From: DASUBV01 sp035763085
GTDB taxonomy: Bacteria > Actinomycetota > Actinomycetes > Streptosporangiales > Streptosporangiaceae
Assembly (NCBI GenBank): GCA_035763085.1
Contig: DASUBV010000331.1
Span: forward strand, 1-35,074
Direction of reading: 5' to 3'
DNA: 35,074 nucleotides
The translations under genes were made by a program, and so were the position numbers. The notes beneath the pieces were generated by a model that had not been told where the DNA came from, did not search any database, and worked only from the letters and a program-made list of their open reading frames with translations. How positions within the stretch are numbered: position 1 is the first letter of the stretch; each line of letters begins with the position of its first letter. Below, piece after piece: positions 30,621 through 35,074 of this stretch.

Positions 30621-31598
30621 CTAGCCGCTGATCCTGGACATGTCCGGGTAGCGGTCGCCCTGCGCGGTCCCCGCGGCGGTCAGGGCAGCCAGCTCGTCGC
30701 TGCTCAGGGTGATGTCGGCGGCGGCCAGGTTCTGCTCCAGGTAGGTCCGGCGCTTGGTGCCGGGAATGGGCACGATGTCAGCGCCCTGGTGGTGCACCCA
30801 GGCCAGGGCCAGCTGGGCCGCGGTCACGCCGCGGGCCGCGGCGAGGGCCTGGATGCGCTCGACGATGGCCTGGTTGGCATCCAGGTTCGCGCCGCGCATC
30901 CGCGGCTGGCCGCGGCGGAAGTCGCCCGCTTCGAGCTGGTCCAGGTTGCCCAGCGTGCCGGTCAGGAAGCCGCGGCCGAGCGGGCTGTAGGCGACGAAGC
31001 CGATGCCGAGCTCGCGGGCGGCGGGCAGGATCTGTGTCTCCGGGTCGCGGGCCCAGATGGAGTACTCGGTCTGCAGCGCGCTGACCGGGTGCACGGCGTG
31101 CGCGCGCCGGAGAGTGTCCGGGCCGGCCTCCGACAGCCCCAGGTAGCGGACCTTGCCCGCGGTCACCAGCTCGGCCATGGCGCCGACGGTCTCCTCGATG
31201 GGCGTGTCCGGGTCGACCCGGTGCTGGTAGTACAGGTCGATGTGGTCGGTGCCCAGCCGCCGCAGCGACGCCTCGCAGGACTGCCGCACGTACTCCGGCC
31301 GGCCGCTGACGCCGCGCGCCGCCGGGTCGGCCGGGTCACGCACGAGGCCGAACTTGGTGGCCAGCACGACCTGGTCGCGCCGGCCGGCGATGGCCCGGCC
31401 GACCAGCTCCTCGTTGGTGAACGGCCCGTAGATGTCGGCCGTGTCCAGCAAGGTCACGCCCAGGTCCAGCGCCCGGTGAATGGTGGCGACCGACTCGGCG
31501 TCGTCGCCGGCGCCGTAGAACTCCGACATGCCCATGCAGCCCAGGCCCTGCCGGGACACGGTCAGGCCCTGGCTGCCGAGGGGAGTAGTGCCGATCAC
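30621..31598 (-). CDS. Aldo/keto reductase
   Basis: 325 residues with a TIM-barrel NADPH-dependent reductase pattern. The catalytic tetrad is Asp52 and Tyr57 (LLDTADIYG), Lys82 (LATKFG) and His126 (DLYYQHRVD). Further blocks include YLGLSEAGPDTLRRAH, QTEYSIWARDPE and AYSPLGRGFLTG, typical of the AKR group that reduces aldehydes and ketones with broad range. GTG 31598 has a GGAAGGAAAG ribosome site; reading further upstream adds an unrelated Pro/Arg leader. The physiological substrate is unknown. The phosphatase gene lies 70 nt upstream on the same strand. Confidence 0.93.
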   Translation of the reverse strand: MIGTTPLGSQGLTVSRQGLGCMGMSEFYGAGDDAESVATIHRALDLGVTLLDTADIYGPFTNEELVGRAIAGRRDQVVLATKFGLVRDPADPAARGVSGRPEYVRQSCEASLRRLGTDHIDLYYQHRVDPDTPIEETVGAMAELVTAGKVRYLGLSEAGPDTLRRAHAVHPVSALQTEYSIWARDPETQILPAARELGIGFVAYSPLGRGFLTGTLGNLDQLEAGDFRRGQPRMRGANLDANQAIVERIQALAAARGVTAAQLALAWVHHQGADIVPIPGTKRRTYLEQNLAAADITLSSDELAALTAAGTAQGDRYPDMSRISG

Positions 31599-31630
31599 GA
31601 AATGCTTTCCTTCCGCCTGTCTGCTGTGAT

Positions 31631-31647
31631 CCCCCACCGTAGGGGGG
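31631..31647 (-). terminator. Short hairpin between the phosphatase and aldo/keto reductase genes
   Basis: CCCCC (31631-31635) pairs with GGGGG (within 31642-31647) around a 6-nt loop in the 70-nt gap. It is a weak terminator candidate for the phosphatase gene. Confidence 0.3.
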
Positions 31648-31668
31648 CCAGGAGGCAGGCGGGTGCCG

Positions 31669-32526
31669 CTAGAGCACCTGGAGCGCCACCAGGCAGGTGT
31701 CGTCGTCGGTGTGCGTGGTGCCCATGGCATCCAGGACGGCCGCGATGACGCCGTCCGGGTCCCGCGCGCCGCAGGCGGCGCCGACCAGGCGGGTCAGCCC
31801 GTCGTCGATGGACCAGTCGCGCCGCTCGACCAGGCCGTCGCTGTAGAGCAGCAGCAGGTCGCCGGGGTGCAGCTGCTGGCTGGCGACCTGGTAGCCGCGA
31901 TCGCCGGCGCCGAGCAGGATGCCCTCGGGCTGCGGCAGCGCCCAGGCGCGCGGGCCGCGGACCAGCACCGGCGGCGGGTGCCCGGCCTGTGCCCAGCGCA
32001 GCGTCCGGGTGGCCGGGTCGAAATAGCCGGCCACCACCGAGGCGGTGTGCTCGGGGTCTACGTGCCGGACCAGCTTGTTCAGCCAGCCGACCAGCTGTTG
32101 CGGCCCGGCGCCGGTGATGGCCAGGCCCGCGAGGGCGCCGCGCAGCCGGGCCATCCCGGCCGCGGCCGCCAGGCCGTGCCCGGCCACGTCGCCGAGCGCG
32201 ATCAGCACCTGGCCGCTGGGCATGTCGGCGGTGATGTACCAGTCGCCGCCCACCCGGCTGTCGTAGGAGGCGGGCAGGTAGCGGACCACGGCCCGCAGCC
32301 CGGGCAGGTCGAACGGCTCGTCGTGCAGCGGCAGGATGGCGTGCTGCAGCTCGACCGTGACGTGCCGCTGCTGGGCCAGCTCGGCGGCCAGCTTGGCCTC
32401 GACGACCCGGCTGCGCTCATTCGGGCGCAGCGGGACCGCCTCGGGCCGCGCCATCTCCAGGCGGCCGTGCTGCTGAGCAGCGCTGCCCTGGTGGGGGGCA
32501 GGAACCTCGACAATTTCAGAACTCAT
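31669..32526 (-). CDS. SpoIIE-type PP2C serine/threonine phosphatase
   Basis: 285 residues, essentially only the phosphatase domain. Metal-site motifs are Asp95 in SRVGGDWYI, Asp113 in LGDVAGHG, then AQAGHPPPVLV, LLYSDGLVERR and TDDDTCLVALQV. Stand-alone SpoIIE/RsbU-type phosphatases in actinobacteria usually dephosphorylate anti-sigma-factor antagonists, or relay sensor signals. No sensor (PAS, GAF, HAMP) or membrane segment is present, and no antagonist or anti-sigma gene is adjacent. ATG 32526 follows a GTG at 32529 directly; either could start it. It is divergent from the M24 peptidase gene. Confidence 0.92.
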   Translation of the reverse strand: MSSEIVEVPAPHQGSAAQQHGRLEMARPEAVPLRPNERSRVVEAKLAAELAQQRHVTVELQHAILPLHDEPFDLPGLRAVVRYLPASYDSRVGGDWYITADMPSGQVLIALGDVAGHGLAAAAGMARLRGALAGLAITGAGPQQLVGWLNKLVRHVDPEHTASVVAGYFDPATRTLRWAQAGHPPPVLVRGPRAWALPQPEGILLGAGDRGYQVASQQLHPGDLLLLYSDGLVERRDWSIDDGLTRLVGAACGARDPDGVIAAVLDAMGTTHTDDDTCLVALQVL

Positions 32527-32683
32527 CACGGTTCACATCAGGTCAGCTGTTGTGCACCTAGCGTGAGGCATGTTAGGCACCCGTGTCTAGATGGGGACGC
32601 AATTCTCCGCCACGCTGCCATGAGATGATGCGGCGGGCGAGTGAATACTGCGGGGGCGCAGTCAACGATGACTGGAGGCGCCA

Positions 32684-33829
32684 GTGAGTGTCAGGGTCGA
32701 GAGCACAGGCGAGATGAGCGGGGAGCTGTACCCGGCCAGCCGCCTGGCCCGGGTAGCGGCGGCGGCGCGGGAGGCGGGCCTGGATGCCCTGCTGCTGACG
32801 CCGGGCGCGGACCTGCGGTACGTGGTCGGTTATGACGCGCACGCTCAGGAGCGGCTGACCTGCCTGGCCGTGCCGGCGGCCGGCGGCGGCGACCCGTTCC
32901 TGCTGGTCCCCGAGCTCGAGCACCCGGCCGCGCTGGCCTCCCCGGCCGGCGGCCTGGGACTGGAGATCACCGGCTGTAACGAGACTGACGACCCCTACGC
33001 GCAGGTCGCGGCCCGGCTGGGCCGCCCGGCGGTGGTCGGGCTGTCGGACCGGATGTGGGCGCTGATGGTGCTGCGGCTGCGCGCCGCGCTGCCCGGCGCC
33101 CGGCAGGAGCTGGCCTCGGCGGCGCTGAGCGGGCTGCGGGCCCGCAAGACCGACGCGGAGATCGAGGCGCTGGCCGCCGCGGGCGCCGCCATCGACCGGG
33201 TGCATGCCCGGGTGCCGGGCTGGCTGCGGCCGGGCCGCACCGAGCTGGCGGTCGCCGCCGACATCACCGACGCGATCCTGGCCGAGGGGCACGCCCGCGC
33301 CGACTTCGCGATCGTGGCCTCGGGACCGAACGCGGCCAGCCCGCATCACGCCCCGTCGGACCGGGTGCTGCAGCACGGCGACGCGGTGGTGGTGGACATC
33401 GGCGGCACCATGCCCAGCGGCTACTGCTCCGACTGCACCCGGACCTACGCCATCGGCGCGCCGGCGCCGGAGTTCGCCGAGTACTACGCGGTGCTGCAGG
33501 CGGCCCAGGAGGCGGCCTGCGCCGCGGTCCGGCCCGGCATCACCGCCGAGGCGCTGGACGCCGCGGCCCGCGAGCCGATCACGGCGGCCGGCTACGGCGA
33601 GCTGTTCGTGCACCGCACCGGGCACGGCATCGGGCTGGAGACGCACGAGGACCCCTACATCGTGTCCGGCAACGCCGAGCCGCTGGCCGCGGGGCACGCG
33701 TTCTCGATTGAGCCGGGCATCTACGCCGGGCCGCACGGGGCGCGGATCGAGGACATCGTGGTCTGCACCGGATCCGGGGGACGGCGGCTCAATAACGGCA
33801 CCCGCGACCTGGTTGTCGTGGAGTCCTGA
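32684..33829 (+). CDS. M24 family metallopeptidase (Xaa-Pro aminopeptidase/dipeptidase type)
   Basis: 381 residues: an N-terminal creatinase-like domain (about 1-155) and a C-terminal pita-bread domain. The five metal ligands are Asp238 (VVVDIGGT), Asp250 (YCSDCTRTY), His314 (RTGHGIGLETHE), Glu343 (SIEPGIY) and Glu356 (ARIEDIVV). It should cleave X-Pro bonds in peptides in the cytoplasm, perhaps finishing peptides released by the proteasome, though that link is only positional. GGAGG (32674-32678) sits 5 nt before GTG 32684. The stop overlaps the next ATG (TGATG), so it is translationally coupled to the acyl-CoA dehydrogenase. The 154-nt divergent gap before it (32530-32683) shows no convincing promoter. 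Confidence 0.93.
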   Translation: MSVRVESTGEMSGELYPASRLARVAAAAREAGLDALLLTPGADLRYVVGYDAHAQERLTCLAVPAAGGGDPFLLVPELEHPAALASPAGGLGLEITGCNETDDPYAQVAARLGRPAVVGLSDRMWALMVLRLRAALPGARQELASAALSGLRARKTDAEIEALAAAGAAIDRVHARVPGWLRPGRTELAVAADITDAILAEGHARADFAIVASGPNAASPHHAPSDRVLQHGDAVVVDIGGTMPSGYCSDCTRTYAIGAPAPEFAEYYAVLQAAQEAACAAVRPGITAEALDAAAREPITAAGYGELFVHRTGHGIGLETHEDPYIVSGNAEPLAAGHAFSIEPGIYAGPHGARIEDIVVCTGSGGRRLNNGTRDLVVVES

Positions 33830-35001
33830 TGCCAGGCGCGCAGCGGGACCTCCGCGACGACACTGCACGGGCCCTGCTGGACCTCACCGCCGACTTGGCG
33901 CAGCGCGAGGTGCGGCCGGCGGCGGAGGCGGCCGAGCGGGAGTCCCGGTTCCCCCGCGAGATCTTCCGGCTGCTCGGCGGCGCCGGGCTGCTCGGCCTGC
34001 CCTACCCCGAGAAGCTGGGCGGCGGCGGCCAGCCGTACGAGACCTACCTGCAGGTCATCGAGGAGCTGGCCGGCGCCTGGCTGGCGGTCGGGCTCGGCGT
34101 CAGCGTGCACACGCTGTCCTGCTTCCCGGTCGCCACCGCCGGCACCGCCGGGCAGCAGGAGGCCTGGCTGCCCGGCATGCTCGGCGGCGACCAGCTCGGT
34201 GCGTACTGCCTGTCCGAGCCGGCCAGCGGCTCCGATGCCGCGGCGCTGTCGACCCGGGCCACCGCCGACGGCGACGAGTTCGTGCTGGACGGCGTCAAGG
34301 CGTGGATCTCGCACGGCGGCGCGGCCGACTTCTACGCGCTGTTCGCCCGGACCTCGGGCGACCCGCAGGGGCCGGACCGCTCGCGCGGCGTCAGCTGCTT
34401 CCACGTGCCGGCCGCGACGGCCGGGGTGTCGGCGGGCCAGCCCGAGCACAAGATGGGCATGCGGGCGTCGGTCACCGCGCAGATGCGCTTCGACCACGCG
34501 CGGGTGCCGGCCGGCCACCTGATCGGCGAGGAAGGCCGCGGCATGCGGATCGCGCTGACGGCGCTGGACTCCGGCCGGCTGGGCATCGCCGCGTGCGCGA
34601 CCGGCCTGGCCCAGGCGGCGCTGGACGCGGCGGTCAGCTACGCGCGCCAGCGGCGCCAGTTCGGCCGCCCCGTCATCGAGTTCCAGGGGATCGGGTTCCT
34701 GCTGGCCGACATGGCCACCGCGGTGGCGGCGGCCCGCTCGCTGTACCTGAGCGCGGCGCGGCGGCGCGATGCCGGGCTGGAGTTCGGCCAGCAGGCGGCG
34801 ATGGCCAAGCTGTTCGCCAGTGACGCGGCGATGCGGGTGACCACCGACGCGGTGCAGGTGCTGGGCGGCTACGGCTACGTGGAGGACTTCCCGGCCGAGC
34901 GCTATCTGCGCGAGGCCAAGGTGCTGCAGATCGTCGAGGGAACCAACCAGATCCAGCGCGTGGTGATCTCCCGGCACCTGCTCGGCCCCGAAACCCGCTA
35001 G
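33829..35001 (+). CDS. Acyl-CoA dehydrogenase family flavoprotein
   Basis: 390 residues, full length. Family blocks in order are LGLPYPEKLGGGG, the FAD/substrate segment YCLSEPASGSDAAALST, KMGMRASVTAQMRFDHARVP, RRQFGRPVIEFQGIGFLLAD and QVLGGYGYVEDFPAERYLRE. The catalytic base is Glu370 in QIVEGTNQIQ, the short-chain/butyryl-type position. It oxidises an acyl-CoA to the 2-enoyl-CoA with FAD, passing electrons to ETF. ATG 33829 lies in the preceding stop codon. The chain length or branching of its substrate cannot be told, and no other beta-oxidation gene is in view. Confidence 0.94.
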   Translation: MPGAQRDLRDDTARALLDLTADLAQREVRPAAEAAERESRFPREIFRLLGGAGLLGLPYPEKLGGGGQPYETYLQVIEELAGAWLAVGLGVSVHTLSCFPVATAGTAGQQEAWLPGMLGGDQLGAYCLSEPASGSDAAALSTRATADGDEFVLDGVKAWISHGGAADFYALFARTSGDPQGPDRSRGVSCFHVPAATAGVSAGQPEHKMGMRASVTAQMRFDHARVPAGHLIGEEGRGMRIALTALDSGRLGIAACATGLAQAALDAAVSYARQRRQFGRPVIEFQGIGFLLADMATAVAAARSLYLSAARRRDAGLEFGQQAAMAKLFASDAAMRVTTDAVQVLGGYGYVEDFPAERYLREAKVLQIVEGTNQIQRVVISRHLLGPETR

Positions 35002-35044
35002 TGGCTCGTCTCGTGACGTCGGCCGGGTAACGAGCGGCGTCCGG

Positions 35045-35074
35045 CTAGGTGCGCCGTCGGGCCAGGTCCTGCAC
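35045..35074 (-). CDS. Possible C-terminal end of a minus-strand gene cut by the window edge
   Basis: Nine minus-strand codons with GC-rich third positions (VQDLARRRT) end at TAG (35047-35045). The length is too short to identify or to exclude chance. The 43 nt between it and the acyl-CoA dehydrogenase show no clear hairpin. Confidence 0.25.
   Translation of the reverse strand: MQDLARRRT

Overview
The window is very GC-rich (roughly 70% or more by eye, with G or C at nearly every third codon position). It carries a block typical of proteasome-bearing actinobacteria: pafA, an FKBP lipoprotein, a DUF3866 gene, pafB-pafC, tatA-tatC, a helY-type helicase and a 5'-3' exonuclease. That arrangement, the GTG starts, the TAGNNT -10 elements and the shared-ATPase style sugar transporter point to a Gram-positive, filamentous-type actinobacterium (Streptosporangiales/Streptomycetales-like). 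I cannot name genus or species.

Layout. 1-70: the glycine/serine-rich tail of an upstream gene, by position possibly prcA. 351-1811: an aldehyde dehydrogenase of the succinate-semialdehyde type. 1893-3251: pafA. 3404-8773: a four-gene surface-glycan cassette made of a nucleotide-sugar dehydrogenase, a DPM1-like GT2 glycosyltransferase, an NAD-dependent epimerase and a polytopic GT-C-like membrane protein. The first three genes overlap tightly; the fourth lies behind a large hairpin. 8871-14717: FKBP lipoprotein, DUF3866 (minus strand), pafB, pafC, tatA, tatC. 14760-17552: helY. 17596-18150: a cysteine-dioxygenase-like gene (minus strand).

18974-29437 is a complete-looking cytoplasmic xylo-oligosaccharide pathway. 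A sugar-binding lipoprotein and two permeases import the oligosaccharide. A GH120 beta-xylosidase and a GH3 enzyme would cleave it to xylose, and xylose isomerase converts that to xylulose. A LacI-family regulator sits inside the locus, and the first promoter (TTGACC-N18-TAGTAT) is flanked by TTTCGAAA-type operator-like sites. No transporter ATPase, xylulokinase or secreted xylanase is present. The locus is flanked by gene debris: a fragment of a PuuE-type polysaccharide deacetylase (18252-18437) and an unidentified coding-like stretch (29441-29571). Together with a different leucine-codon habit in the transporter genes, this suggests insertion into an otherwise conserved core block.

29572-35001: 5'-3' exonuclease, aldo/keto reductase and SpoIIE-type phosphatase (all minus strand), then a translationally coupled M24 peptidase and acyl-CoA dehydrogenase. 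The last 30 bases may hold the end of a minus-strand gene.

The most unusual content is the glycan cassette between pafA and the FKBP gene, and the xylose locus with its GH120 enzyme and operator architecture. I saw no CRISPR array, rRNA, tRNA, intact insertion sequence or phage gene.
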